Source: Opitutus sp.
GTDB taxonomy: Bacteria; Verrucomicrobiota; Verrucomicrobiia; Opitutales; Opitutaceae
NCBI GenBank assembly: GCA_009695305.1
Contig: SIBG01000035.1
Span: forward strand, 1-42,203
Direction: 5' to 3'
Length of the DNA: 42,203 nucleotides
Positions 1-8,314 of the stretch are shown in pieces; the first letter of the stretch is position 1, and the number at the start of each line of letters is the position of its first letter. The notes beneath the pieces were generated by a model. That model had not been told where the DNA came from and searched no databases. It saw nothing but the letters and a program-made list of their open reading frames with translations. Both the position numbers and the translations under genes were made by a program.

Positions 1-69
1 CGAGCGGCCGCACAGCTCGCTCGGCTATCTCGCTCCGCAACGCTTCGTCGCGGAAAAATCTTTACCCAT

Positions 70-117
70 CCCAAGCTCCGGGCCGGACCGCCAAGCCGGT
101 CCGTCCCTCCGCTTGGG
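70..117. repeat. Nested palindrome, intergenic repeat or terminator-like hairpin
   Basis: The inner stem CGGACCG (84-90) pairs with CGGTCCG (97-103) around a 6-base loop. An outer stem CCCAAGC (70-76) pairs with GCTTGGG (111-117). On the minus strand a short T-rich stretch follows about 15 bases later (near 53-60), so it could end transcripts coming from the broken asparagine synthase gene. It also looks like a dispersed intergenic palindrome. Which it is cannot be told from one copy. Confidence 0.4.
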
Positions 118-197
118 CTTGCCAACCACCACCGCAGTCATCACATCAACCAACGCTGCGGACTAACATTCCACCTGGCCCAGTTTTTGGGACCCGC

Positions 198-1089
198 TCA
201 ACCGGCTTCCTCGAAGCCGATTGAAAATGTTCGCAGTCGCGCGTCGCTCGCCGGGCCATCAGGCCGACGACGACCGCGGAGTCGAGTCCACCGGAAAGGA
301 AGGCGCCGACCGGCACATCGGCGACGAGATGGGCGCGGATGGAATCGTCGAACCGGGTGCGCAATTCACGGATGAAATCTTCGCGGGTGGCGCACGGTTT
401 CGAACCGTGGGGAATAGTGTGGAAGCGCCAGGCGGGGCGGATGTCGAGCCGGCCCGCGCGGTAGGTAGCACACTCGCCGGGGCGCAGGCTAAACGTGTCG
501 CGGTAGATGGTGCGGGGGGCGGGCACGGCGAACCATGCCAGGTAATCGGAGACGGACAGCGGGTCGACCTCCGCGGCGAACACGCCGGCGGCGCACAGCG
601 CGTTTAGCTCCGAGGCGAAGAGCAACCGCGCGCCGTCCTGCCGGTAATAGAGCGGCTTGATCCCGAACGGATCGCGCGCGAGGAAGAGCGACTGCTCTCG
701 CTCGTCCCAGACCGCGAAGGCAAACATGCCGCGGAGGCGCCCGAGGCATTGTTCACCCCAACGCGCATACGCGGCGAGCAGCACCTCGGTGTCGCAATTC
801 GTGCGGAAGGCCCATCCGGAAGCGGCGAGTTCGTCCCGGAGCGCGCGGAAATTGTAGATCGCGCCATTGAAGATGAGCGTGAGGTGCCCGTCGGGTGACA
901 CCATCGGTTGATGACCGTTGGCGGGATCGAAGATCGCGAGGCGACGCATCCCGGGCGTGGCGGGGCCGCGCGACTCGATGCCGTCGTCATCAGGGCCGCG
1001 ATGTGTCATCGCCGCGCACATGCGCGCCACCGCTTCGGCGCGGGCTGCTGGCGCGGTGCGAGTATCAATAAGCCGGCGATGCCACACAT
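198..1089 (-). pseudogene. asnB: Glutamine-hydrolysing asparagine synthase, truncated and frameshifted
   Basis: The intact enzyme makes asparagine from aspartate, ATP and glutamine. The N-terminal glutaminase start MCGIAG is read from ATG at 1089, but one base is missing after it (about 1071); the rest of the domain (LIDTRTAP, THRGPDDDG, FNGAIYNF, DTEVLLAAY, LRGMFAFAVWD) continues in another frame. The synthetase PP-loop motif SGGLDSA is present near 260-300. About 30 bases later the frame shifts again (about 232): TFSIGFEEAG, the normal continuation, appears one frame over and then meets a TGA at 198-200. Nothing recognisable of the remaining 300 or so residues follows, so the C-terminal half is gone. 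This is best read as a decayed gene, although each single-base gap alone could be a sequencing error. The call is firm for the family; the exact 3' limit is approximate. Confidence 0.85.
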
Positions 1090-1268
1090 GAGTCGGCGAG
1101 TTGGTTTTAGTCGGGCGACAGCTTCGCTCCGTCACTTCCTGTAACAGTGACCGGAAACCGGCTGGTATTGGGCCGTCGCGATAAGAGCTGGGGCTGAGGA
1201 CTAAACCCCAACAAAGGCACGCCAACGCAACGCGGAGTCATTGGCAACCCCCTTGATGCGTAGAATGT

Positions 1269-1817
1269 TCACGCGCAAATCGAGCGGGCGACTTCGCGGG
1301 ATTTTTCGACCGAGAAAAGTTTTTCGACGAGCATCAAGCCGAAGTCGAGCGCAGTGCCGGCGCCACGTGAGGTGAGCAGCCGGCCATCGACCACGACGCG
1401 CTCGTCGGCCAGAATGGCCGGCAGTTCATTGGCGACAGAAAAGTGTGCGGTGTAACGCCGCCCCGCGAGCAGCCCGGCGTCGTGCAGCACGGCGGGCGCG
1501 GCGCAAATCGCCGCGAGCCAGCGGCCGGCGGAGTGCTGGCGCAGCACGAGCGCCCGCACCCGCGGGTCGGCGCGCAAATGCCGCACCCCGGGGCCACCAG
1601 GAAGAAAAACGCAGTCGAAGTCACGCGGACCCGGCGTTTCGAGAGCGGCGAGCGGGGTGTCGGCGTGGATGGTCAGCCCACTGCGACCGGTCACATGGAT
1701 GCCCTCGCCGAGTGCGGCGACCGTCACCTCGGCTCCGGCGCGACGGAGCAGGTTGATGGGGACGGTGGCCTCAATTTCCTCAAAACCTTCCGCGAGGATT
1801 GCGATTACCGTGGGCAT
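1269..1817 (-). CDS. DJ-1/PfpI family protein (YajL/ThiJ-like)
   Basis: A 182-residue protein of the length typical for single-domain DJ-1/YajL proteins. The family signature residues are all visible: Glu16 in GFEEIEA, the nucleophilic Cys105 in the elbow AAICAAP, and His125 in YTAHF, matching Glu18, Cys106 and His126 of human DJ-1. Members are cytoplasmic and have been linked to glyoxalase/deglycase and oxidative-stress roles; the substrate here is unknown. ATG at 1817 is chosen because the protein aligns with the family from residue 1; the open frame runs much further upstream, but that part is antisense to the neighbouring epimerase. The start codon is 18 bases from that of the divergent epimerase gene, so the two share a very short promoter region. 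Confidence 0.85.
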   Translation of the reverse strand: MPTVIAILAEGFEEIEATVPINLLRRAGAEVTVAALGEGIHVTGRSGLTIHADTPLAALETPGPRDFDCVFLPGGPGVRHLRADPRVRALVLRQHSAGRWLAAICAAPAVLHDAGLLAGRRYTAHFSVANELPAILADERVVVDGRLLTSRGAGTALDFGLMLVEKLFSVEKSREVARSICA

Positions 1818-1835
1818 GGAGTGAGTTGAACACGC

Positions 1836-2735
1836 ATGAGCACTGCGGCGCACGGAAATTTTTCGGGGAAACGTCTCGTGATCTTCGGCTGCGGCTATGT
1901 TGGCGCCGAGGTCGCGCGGCAGGCGGTCGCACGCGGATGGCGGGTCGTCGCACTGACGCGGAACGAGGGGAAGGCCGCGACGCTGCGGGCCGATGGCATC
2001 GAGGTCGTCGTGGCCGATCTGGCGGGCGACGCGTGGCATGCGCGCATCGCCGGCGGGGCGGATTTTGTTTTGGACTGCGTAAGCTCGGGTGGCGCGGGGA
2101 CCGAGGGCTACCGGCGGAGCTACGTCGATGGCATGACCTCGGTGCTCGCGTGGGCACGGACGCGTGGGGCGGCGGGCACGCTCGTCTACACGGGCAGCAC
2201 GTCGGTTTATCCGCAGGACGGCGGAGGGCGCGTTGACGAGAACGCATCGACGGACGGCGTGGCCGAGCGGGCGAAAATCCTGCTGGAGGCGGAGGCATTG
2301 TTGCGGGCGGGAGTAGGGGCGAGCGGACGGTGGTTCGTGTTGCGGCTGGCGGGGATCTATGGGCCGGGGCGGCATCACTTGATCAACCAGGTGCGAGCGG
2401 GCGAAGTGGCCGGCCGCGGGGCCCATCGGCTGAACCTCATTCATCGCGACGATATTGTGGCGGCGGTTTGGGCTCTGTTCGACGCGGCGCCCGAAGTGGC
2501 GAATGAAATTTTTAACGTCGCCGACGACGGCGCCGCGCCGAAAGCCGAGGTGGTGGCCTGGCTGGCGTCGCGGCTCGGGGTGGCGGTGCCGCGGTTTACG
2601 GGCGAGCCGGCGGCGGGGCGACGCGCCGTGACGCCCGACCGCGTGATCGCGAATGAAAAACTGAGGGCCGCGGTCGGCTGGCGCCCGCGCTATCCGAGTT
2701 TCCGCGAAGGCTACGAAAAAATTTTATCGCCGTAA
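1836..2735 (+). CDS. NAD(P)-dependent epimerase/dehydratase-like SDR protein
   Basis: A 299-residue extended short-chain dehydrogenase-type protein. The Rossmann nucleotide-binding motif GCGYVG lies at residues 18-23, followed by ADLAGD and a TGSTSVYP strand where the active-site Ser/Thr-Tyr region sits. LRLAGIYGPGR and NLIHRDDIV are typical of the sugar-nucleotide epimerase C-terminal half. A clear YxxxK catalytic pair is not seen, so it belongs with the atypical, YeeZ-like group, whose substrates are mostly unknown. It is transcribed away from the DJ-1-like gene and lies 72 bases before ebfC on the same strand, so cotranscription with ebfC-recR is possible. Confidence 0.75.
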   Translation: MSTAAHGNFSGKRLVIFGCGYVGAEVARQAVARGWRVVALTRNEGKAATLRADGIEVVVADLAGDAWHARIAGGADFVLDCVSSGGAGTEGYRRSYVDGMTSVLAWARTRGAAGTLVYTGSTSVYPQDGGGRVDENASTDGVAERAKILLEAEALLRAGVGASGRWFVLRLAGIYGPGRHHLINQVRAGEVAGRGAHRLNLIHRDDIVAAVWALFDAAPEVANEIFNVADDGAAPKAEVVAWLASRLGVAVPRFTGEPAAGRRAVTPDRVIANEKLRAAVGWRPRYPSFREGYEKILSP

Positions 2736-2807
2736 CCGGCACGGCGGCTCTCAACTGTCTCCTTCAATCCGCCGGAGGCGGATCAACCCTCAACCCTTAC
2801 TCATCCC

Positions 2808-3116
2808 ATGGCCGGCGTAGGCACACTTCTCAAACAAGCCCAGAAAATGCAGCGCGGCATCGAGGCGCTCCAAACCCAACTCGCGGCGAAAGAAATCGAG
2901 GTCACGAGCGGCGGCGGCGCCGTTAAGCTCAAAGTGAACGGCACCGGGCAGTTTCTCACGCTTACGCTCGATCCCGAGTTTCTCAAGGAGGACGCGAAAC
3001 TCGTCTCCGCCGCGGTGCTCGCGGCCGTGCAGGATGCCGCGAAGCAGGCGAAGGACTACAACGATGCGGAGATGCAGAAGGTGACGTCGGCGTTCCAGAT
3101 GCCGGGTGGATTCTGA
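2808..3116 (+). CDS. ebfC: YbaB/EbfC family nucleoid-associated protein
   Basis: A 102-residue protein with the family pattern: an N-terminal amphipathic helix (LLKQAQKMQRGIEALQ), the central strand block (IEVTSGGGAVKLKVNGTGQ) and a C-terminal helix ending in QMPGGF. Members form dimers that bind DNA and coat the nucleoid. It precedes recR, the same order found in the widespread dnaX-ybaB-recR operon; dnaX is not next to it here, its place being taken by an epimerase-like gene. The family call is secure; the role in recombination is inferred from context. Confidence 0.9.
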   Translation: MAGVGTLLKQAQKMQRGIEALQTQLAAKEIEVTSGGGAVKLKVNGTGQFLTLTLDPEFLKEDAKLVSAAVLAAVQDAAKQAKDYNDAEMQKVTSAFQMPGGF

Positions 3117-3118
3117 AA

Positions 3119-3190
3119 ATTTATGATTTGGGATCGATGATTAATGATTGGGCGACGCGTCGCTGAAGAAATCATCAATCGTAAATCCGA
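3119..3190. repeat. Imperfect inverted repeat between ebfC and recR
   Basis: The two arms, around GATTTGGGATCGATGATT and its near-complement AATCATCAATCGTAAATC, are AT-rich in contrast to the high-GC surroundings and can fold back over a loop of about 25 bases. It may be a small intergenic repeat or an attenuating hairpin inside the ebfC-recR transcript. No T-run follows, so a simple terminator is unlikely. Confidence 0.3.
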
Positions 3191-3792
3191 TGACACCGGC
3201 GTTCGAAAAGCTGCAGAAGCACCTCAAGCAATTGCCGGGTCTCGGCTACCGCTCGTCGGAGCGGATCGCGTTGCACCTGCTGGTGGAAAAGCCGGCGCAG
3301 CTGCCGGCCCTCGTCACGGCGCTGGAGGAAGCGGCACGGGCCGTGCGACGGTGCACGCGATGTGGCAATCTGGCCGAGACGGAACTGTGCGCGATCTGCG
3401 CGGACGAGCGGCGGGACCGCTCGGTCGTTTGCGTGGTGGAGCACGTGCCGGATCTCGTCGCAATCGAGCGCAGCGGCGCCTACCGCGGATCGTATCACGT
3501 GCTGCACGGGAAACTCTCGCCGATCCATGGCGTGGGACCGGATGAACTCAACCTCGCGGCCCTGCGCGCACGGATGGAGTCCGGCGAAGTGGGGGAGTTG
3601 ATTCTCGCACTGTCGAACGATGTCGAGGGCGAGGCGACTTGCCATTATCTGACCGAGCATCTACCGGCGAGTGCTGGCAGCGCGGTGAAGGTGACGCGAA
3701 TCGGCTTCGGTCTGCCGAGCGGGGGCGGGGTGCTTTACGCTGACTCCGTGACGTTAAAGAGCGCGCTCGAAGGACGGCGGAGCTATTCGTGA
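3190..3792 (+). CDS. recR: Recombination mediator protein RecR
   Basis: A 200-residue protein, the normal RecR length. It has the N-terminal helix-hairpin-helix region (KHLKQLPGLGYRSSERIALHLL), a four-cysteine zinc finger (CTRC...CAIC, about residues 57-72) and a Toprim domain (VVCVVEHVPDLVAIERSGAYRG, then LSNDVEGEAT). RecR works with RecO, and with RecF where present, to load RecA on SSB-coated single-stranded DNA in gap repair. ATG at 3190 is chosen over an in-frame ATG at 3148 because the protein matches the family from MTPAFEKL; the 14 extra residues look like translated intergenic repeat. It lies downstream of ebfC and is probably cotranscribed with it. Confidence 0.93.
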   Translation: MTPAFEKLQKHLKQLPGLGYRSSERIALHLLVEKPAQLPALVTALEEAARAVRRCTRCGNLAETELCAICADERRDRSVVCVVEHVPDLVAIERSGAYRGSYHVLHGKLSPIHGVGPDELNLAALRARMESGEVGELILALSNDVEGEATCHYLTEHLPASAGSAVKVTRIGFGLPSGGGVLYADSVTLKSALEGRRSYS

Positions 3793-3867
3793 ACGCGGGA
3801 AGCGGACGGCGCGGGTGATTTTTCCATTGTCAGCGGGCGGATCGGTGCGCATCAAAAGTGAGTTCAC

Positions 3868-3941
3868 GCGGGCGTAGTATATCGGTATTATGTGTGCTTC
3901 CCAAGCATGAGAGGCGGGTTCGACTCCCGCCGCCCGCACCA
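3868..3941 (+). tRNA. tRNA-Gly (anticodon CCC), CCA encoded
   Basis: The acceptor stem GCGGGCG (3868-3874) pairs with CGCCCGC (3931-3937), followed by discriminator A and an encoded CCA (3939-3941). The anticodon loop TTCCCAA gives CCC, reading GGG codons. The T arm GCGGG-TTCGACT-CCCGC is perfect. The total length of 74 fits a glycine tRNA. It stands alone between recR and the following + strand gene. Confidence 0.95.
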
Positions 3942-4058
3942 AGTTTCTCAGAGGTAAAATGAAAATCAGGGAATCGGCCCCAAGCGGGCGAACCTATCTG
4001 AGTCTCGACACCACCGTCCGCCGGGCTTTCGCTCGGCCCGGCCTCTCCCTTTTCCACT

Positions 4059-5132
4059 ATGTATCGCCGCTCATTCCTCAAATCGGCCGCACACGCCGCC
4101 GCCGCCAGCGCTAGTCCCCGCCTCTTCGCCGCTGCCCGCCCCTCGCCCAAGATCGGTCTCGGCATGGACAACTACGCCGTCCGCGCGATGGGTTGGAAGG
4201 CCCCCGCGCTCATCGACCACGCCGCTTCGCTCAAACTTGACGCGCTCCTCATTTCCGACCTCGACGCCTTTGACCGCCTCGACGACGCCGCGCTCCGCGA
4301 CTTAATGCGCCAGGCGGACGACCACGGTATCGCGCTCTTCGCTGGCAGTTGGAGCATTTGCCCCACTTCGAAATCTTTCCGCCCCAATCGCGGCACCGCC
4401 GAAGAGCACCTCCGCCTCGGTCTCCGCGTCGCGAAGGCGCTTGGCTCGCCGGTCTTCCGCGCCGTCCTCGGCACGATGGAGGATCGGAAGACCGAGGGCG
4501 GTATTCAGGCGCGCATGGCCGACACCGTCGCAGTGCTCAAGGCGTGTCGCACGCAGTCGCTCGACTCGGGCGTGAAAGTGGCGATTGAAAACCATGCGGG
4601 CGACATGCACTCGTGGGAACTCAGGCAACTCATCGAAGCCGCCGGCCCCGAGTTCGTGGGCGCGAACATCGATTCCGGGAACGCCGCCTGGACGCTCGAA
4701 GACCCGCACGATGTGCTCGAAAATCTTGGCCGCTACACGATCTGCTCCAGTCTTCGCGATAATATGATTTGGGCAACGCCCGAAGGCGCGGCGGTGCAAT
4801 GGACTGCCGTCGGCGAAGGGCTCATCGACTGGCCAGGCTACGTGGCGCGCTGGGCTCAGCTCTGCCCGCGCGTCCCGATCATCATCGAGACGATCTCCGG
4901 CGCGCAGCGAGTTTTCCCCTACAAGTCGGCGGATTTCTGGCGTTACTACGACAAACGGCCCGCCGCGCTCGCGCACTTCGAGGCTCTCGCAAAACGCGGC
5001 CACGCGCTCACGCCTTTCAAGGCTCCCGCTGGTCCCGAGGGAAAGATTGCGACCCAGGAATTCCAGCAAGCCGAGCTCGCCCGCTCGATCACCTACCTGC
5101 GCGAAAAAATCGGCCTCGGACAAAAAGCCTAA
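4059..5132 (+). CDS. Secreted sugar phosphate isomerase/epimerase-like TIM-barrel protein
   Basis: A 357-residue protein of the xylose isomerase-like/AP endonuclease family 2 TIM-barrel fold. The N-terminus carries a twin-arginine-type signal (RRSFLK followed by an Ala-rich stretch, about residues 1-25), so export is expected. Probable metal ligands sit on the usual strand ends: Glu in VAIENHAGD, Asp in GANIDSGNA, and Glu in IIIETISGAQR. Members convert or epimerise sugars, inositols and related keto compounds; the substrate cannot be read from sequence. It lies 53 bases before a Gfo/Idh/MocA oxidoreductase with the same kind of signal, a pairing often seen in carbohydrate or inositol catabolism. 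Confidence 0.75.
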   Translation: MYRRSFLKSAAHAAAASASPRLFAAARPSPKIGLGMDNYAVRAMGWKAPALIDHAASLKLDALLISDLDAFDRLDDAALRDLMRQADDHGIALFAGSWSICPTSKSFRPNRGTAEEHLRLGLRVAKALGSPVFRAVLGTMEDRKTEGGIQARMADTVAVLKACRTQSLDSGVKVAIENHAGDMHSWELRQLIEAAGPEFVGANIDSGNAAWTLEDPHDVLENLGRYTICSSLRDNMIWATPEGAAVQWTAVGEGLIDWPGYVARWAQLCPRVPIIIETISGAQRVFPYKSADFWRYYDKRPAALAHFEALAKRGHALTPFKAPAGPEGKIATQEFQQAELARSITYLREKIGLGQKA

Positions 5133-5185
5133 TTTCCGTTCGCCGGTCGCTGCCGTTAAATCCCGTCAGACCCTTTTCTCCCTCC

Positions 5186-6547
5186 ATGAATCGCCGCTCC
5201 TTCCTTCACTCGAGTTTCGCCGCGGGCGCGCTCACGGCGCTGCCCTTCTCGATCCGTGCCGCCGACAAGACCGGTCGCAAGTTCCGCACGGTCCTCATCG
5301 GCTGCGGTTGGTGGGGCAACAACATCCTCCGCGAAGCCATGGCCAGTGGCGCCTGCGAGATTGTCGCGCTCTGCGATGTCGATTCGCGCCAGTTCGAGCC
5401 CACCCTCGCGAACATTCGCGCCGGCACCGGCGAAACGCCCAAGCTCTATAAAGACTATCGCGAACTCCTCGCGGAGGCGAAGGCCGACATTGCGATCATC
5501 GGCACACCCGATCACTGGCATGCGCTGCCGATGATCGCGGCGGTGAAGGCCGGGGCGCACGTTTATGTGGAAAAACCCATCGGACACACGGTCATGGAAG
5601 GCCGCGCGATGGTGAACGCCGCGCGGGCCACCGGCCGCGTGGTCCAGGTCGGCACCCACCGCCGCGTCTCGCCGCACAATGTCAGCGGCCGCGATTTCAT
5701 CCGCTCCGGCAAACTCGGCGAGCTCGGCATGGTGAAGTGCTTCGTCAACTACGGCGGCGGGGCCGAAAACCCGCTCCCGACGGTCGACGTGCCCAAGGAG
5801 CTGGATTGGGACACCTGGTGCGGGCCGGCACCGTTACGACCGTTCAATGGCGGCGATCCCCGTTCCCCGCTGGATGGCGCCGGTAATCGTGGCATCCATC
5901 CGCGGGGCTTTCGCAACTATCTGGACTACGCGAACGGCACAATGGGCGACTGGGGAATCCATTGGTTCGATCAAGTGCTGTGGGTGACCGGCGAAAAATA
6001 TCCGAAGCGCATCTTTTCCACCGGCGGCCGCCCGATTGCCGGCCCGGCGGTGGCCACCGCTCACGAGCAGACGACCGACGCACCCGACCATCAACTCGCG
6101 ACGTTCGCGTTCGAGAAGTTCAACGTGCAATGGGAACACCGGCGCTTCGCCGGCAACAATGCCGACAAAGGCGAAAGCGTCGGCTGCTATTTCTACGGCA
6201 CGAAAGGTATTTTCCATATGGGCTGGCTGAAGGGCTGGACCTTTTATCCGACCGATGCGAAGCAGCCCACGATCAGCGAAGCCGCGCAGCTCAACCAACC
6301 GGATTCGCAAAACATCCGGGAACTCTGGGCCGATTTCTTGCAGGCGATCCGCACTGGCACCAAGCCGGTGGCCGACATCGGGGAGGTTCACCTCGCGACC
6401 AATATGGCGCTGCTCGGCATGCTCTCGTTGAAACACGGGCGCAGCCTCGAATGGGATGGCGAGAAGGAGCGGATCGTCGGCGACGAGGCGGCGAACAAAC
6501 TCCTCCGTCGCGCCTATCGCAAGGGCTGGGACTATCCCGTGAGTTGA
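5186..6547 (+). CDS. Gfo/Idh/MocA family oxidoreductase, Tat-exported
   Basis: A 453-residue protein. Residues 1-27 form a twin-arginine-like signal (NRRSFLHSS, then Ala-rich, ending in IRAAD). The NAD(P)-binding motif IGCGWWG follows, then the family's EKPIGHT segment with the conserved Glu-Lys-Pro, and the C-terminal alpha/beta substrate domain (GDWGIHWFDQVLW, HRRFAGNNADKG). Members oxidise or epimerise sugars and cyclitols using a tightly held nicotinamide. ATG at 5186 is chosen because the Tat signal begins there; the open frame further upstream overlaps the preceding gene. It probably acts with the TIM-barrel protein immediately upstream. The substrate is not known. Confidence 0.85.
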   Translation: MNRRSFLHSSFAAGALTALPFSIRAADKTGRKFRTVLIGCGWWGNNILREAMASGACEIVALCDVDSRQFEPTLANIRAGTGETPKLYKDYRELLAEAKADIAIIGTPDHWHALPMIAAVKAGAHVYVEKPIGHTVMEGRAMVNAARATGRVVQVGTHRRVSPHNVSGRDFIRSGKLGELGMVKCFVNYGGGAENPLPTVDVPKELDWDTWCGPAPLRPFNGGDPRSPLDGAGNRGIHPRGFRNYLDYANGTMGDWGIHWFDQVLWVTGEKYPKRIFSTGGRPIAGPAVATAHEQTTDAPDHQLATFAFEKFNVQWEHRRFAGNNADKGESVGCYFYGTKGIFHMGWLKGWTFYPTDAKQPTISEAAQLNQPDSQNIRELWADFLQAIRTGTKPVADIGEVHLATNMALLGMLSLKHGRSLEWDGEKERIVGDEAANKLLRRAYRKGWDYPVS

Positions 6548-6755
6548 GGGCGGCGTCGCGGTGAGATTGCCTTCGGTCCGGTCCGTCGCGAGCCGGTGGG
6601 CGCGATGATCGGGCGTTTGGCAGGAAAAGCTGGCCGGAGATGCTGGATTGCATTGAGCGGATCATGGGTGTGGGCTGGGTGAGGCAGTCGTGGCGTAGCG
6701 CTGGGCGATTTTTCCGCCTTAGGCCTGCGCGGCGTCCGCCAAAAAAAACTGCCCC
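6548..6755. other. Intergenic region before the sulfatase pair
   Basis: About 208 bases without a convincing gene. No clear terminator or sigma-70 type promoter stands out. It probably holds the promoter of the sulfatase-receptor operon if that is a separate unit. Confidence 0.3.
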
Positions 6756-8312
6756 ATGAAACTACGACTCCTATTTCTCCTCGTGTGCGCCTCGGTCGCG
6801 CGGGCCGCGTCCGCGCCGAACATCGTCTTTATTTTTTCCGACGATCACGCCTACCAGGCCATCAGCGCCTACGGCGATGCGCGCCAGCTGCTCAACACCC
6901 CGAACATTGATCGGATCGCGAAACAAGGCATGCGCTTTGACCGCTGCCTCGTGACCAATTCGATCTGCGGCCCGGCGCGCGCGACGATCCTCACGGGAAA
7001 ATACAGCCACCTGAACGGTTTTCCCAATAACTCGAACTCCACGTTCGACGGCACGCAGCAGACGTTTCCGAAACTACTCCAGCAGGCCGGCTATCAGACG
7101 GCCATCATCGGCAAATGGCATCTCGGTTCCGATCCGACCGGTTTTGATTTCTGGCAAATTCTCCCGGGGCAGGGCGTCTACTATAACCCACCGATGATCA
7201 AGATGGGCGAGCGCATCGCGGTGCCCGGTTACGTGACGGACATCGTCGGAGACGTCTCGCTCGAGTGGTTGAAGAATCGCGACAAAACGAAGCCCTTTAT
7301 GCTCATGTGCCAGCACAAGGCCCCGCATCGGGAGTGGGCGCCACCGCTGCGCCACCTCGGCTTCGACCACGATCGCGTTTATGCTGAGCCTTCGACCTTG
7401 TTCGATGACTACTCCGGGCGCGGCGTGGCCGAGCACGAGCAGGACATGACGATCGCGAAAACGTTCACCGATCGCGACGCCAAGCTGGCGCTACCGGCGG
7501 GAATTTCACCGGAGCAGCAGAAGGTGTGGGATGCCTACTACGGGCCGCGCAACGCCAAGTTCCGCGCGGCCAATCTCACCGGCCAAGCACTCGTGAGCTG
7601 GCGCTATCAGCGTTACATGCACGACTACCTCGCGACGGTGAAGGCCGTCGATGACAACGTCGGCCGCGTGCTCGACTACCTCGACCGGGAGGGCCTCGCG
7701 GAAAACACCATCGTCGTTTACGCGAGCGACCAGGGCTTTTACCTGGGCGAGCACGGTTGGTTCGACAAACGCTGGATCTTCGAGGAATCGGTGCGCACCC
7801 CGTTGCTGGTCCGCTGGCCCGGGGTGACGAAACCCGGCACCGCCACCAGGGCGCTCGTCTCAAATCTTGATTTCGGCGAGACCTTTCTCGACTTGGCCGG
7901 AGTTCCGGTGCCCGCCGACATGCAGGGTCGCAGCCTGCGCCCCTTGTTGCGTGGCGAGAAGCCGATGGACTGGCGCACGGCGTTTTATTATCAATATTTC
8001 GAGTATCCCACCCCTCATCATGTCCGCCCGCACTACGGGGTGATCACCGATCGCTATAAGCTCGTGCATTTCGAGGGCATGGGTGAAGCGTATTGGGAAC
8101 TCTTCGACCGCGAGCGGGATCCGAATGAGTTGAAGAGCGTCTACGGGGACGCCGCGTATGCCGCCACGATCACCGAGTTGAAGAAGGAACTCACGCGTTT
8201 GCGGCTGGAGCTGAAGGTGCCCGCGGAAATCCCGGCGCGTTTCTACGGCAATCAGGGCGCGGGTGGAGAAGGGGGAAAGAAAAAGAAACAGGCCAAAAAG
8301 GAGAGTCTCTGA
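6756..8312 (+). CDS. Secreted family S1 sulfatase (formylglycine type)
   Basis: A 518-residue sulfatase with a signal peptide (about residues 1-19, ending ARAASA). The early metal-binding stretch FIFSDDHAY is followed by the sulfatase signature [16 protein letters not shown], where Cys71 would be oxidised to formylglycine and Arg75 is the invariant partner. GKWHLG and the later [15 protein letters not shown] segment, another metal and substrate region, are present. These enzymes hydrolyse sulfate esters on carbohydrates in the periplasm or outside the cell; the substitution pattern attacked is unknown. The C-terminus is Lys/Gly-rich ([10 protein letters not shown]). The next sulfatase starts 2 bases after the stop, so the two are translationally linked. 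The formylglycine-generating maturase is not encoded in this window. Confidence 0.92.
   Translation: MKLRLLFLLVCASVARAASAPNIVFIFSDDHAYQAISAYGDARQLLNTPNIDRIAKQGMRFDRCLVTNSICGPARATILTGKYSHLNGFPNNSNSTFDGTQQTFPKLLQQAGYQTAIIGKWHLGSDPTGFDFWQILPGQGVYYNPPMIKMGERIAVPGYVTDIVGDVSLEWLKNRDKTKPFMLMCQHKAPHREWAPPLRHLGFDHDRVYAEPSTLFDDYSGRGVAEHEQDMTIAKTFTDRDAKLALPAGISPEQQKVWDAYYGPRNAKFRAANLTGQALVSWRYQRYMHDYLATVKAVDDNVGRVLDYLDREGLAENTIVVYASDQGFYLGEHGWFDKRWIFEESVRTPLLVRWPGVTKPGTATRALVSNLDFGETFLDLAGVPVPADMQGRSLRPLLRGEKPMDWRTAFYYQYFEYPTPHHVRPHYGVITDRYKLVHFEGMGEAYWELFDRERDPNELKSVYGDAAYAATITELKKELTRLRLELKVPAEIPARFYGNQGAGGEGGKKKKQAKKESL
8298..8305 (+). promoter_or_regulatory. Ribosome binding site of the second sulfatase
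   Basis: AAGGAGAG ends 9 bases before ATG 8315 and lies inside the last codons of the preceding sulfatase gene. It is a near-consensus Shine-Dalgarno sequence, much stronger than at most starts in this window, and supports the 2-base gene spacing. Confidence 0.7.
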
Positions 8313-8314
8313 CC

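Noticed and set aside
1818..2444. N-terminal extension of the DJ-1-like protein
   Set aside because: The extension is antisense to the epimerase gene and the family begins exactly at ATG 1817.
3868..3941. tRNA-Gly as an integration site
   Set aside because: No repeated 3' tRNA end, integrase or composition change is seen nearby.
3754..3942. Minus-strand frame starting MVRAAGVEPASHAWEAH
   Set aside because: It is antisense to tRNA-Gly; this AGVEPASHAWEAH-type peptide is a common spurious annotation over tRNA genes.
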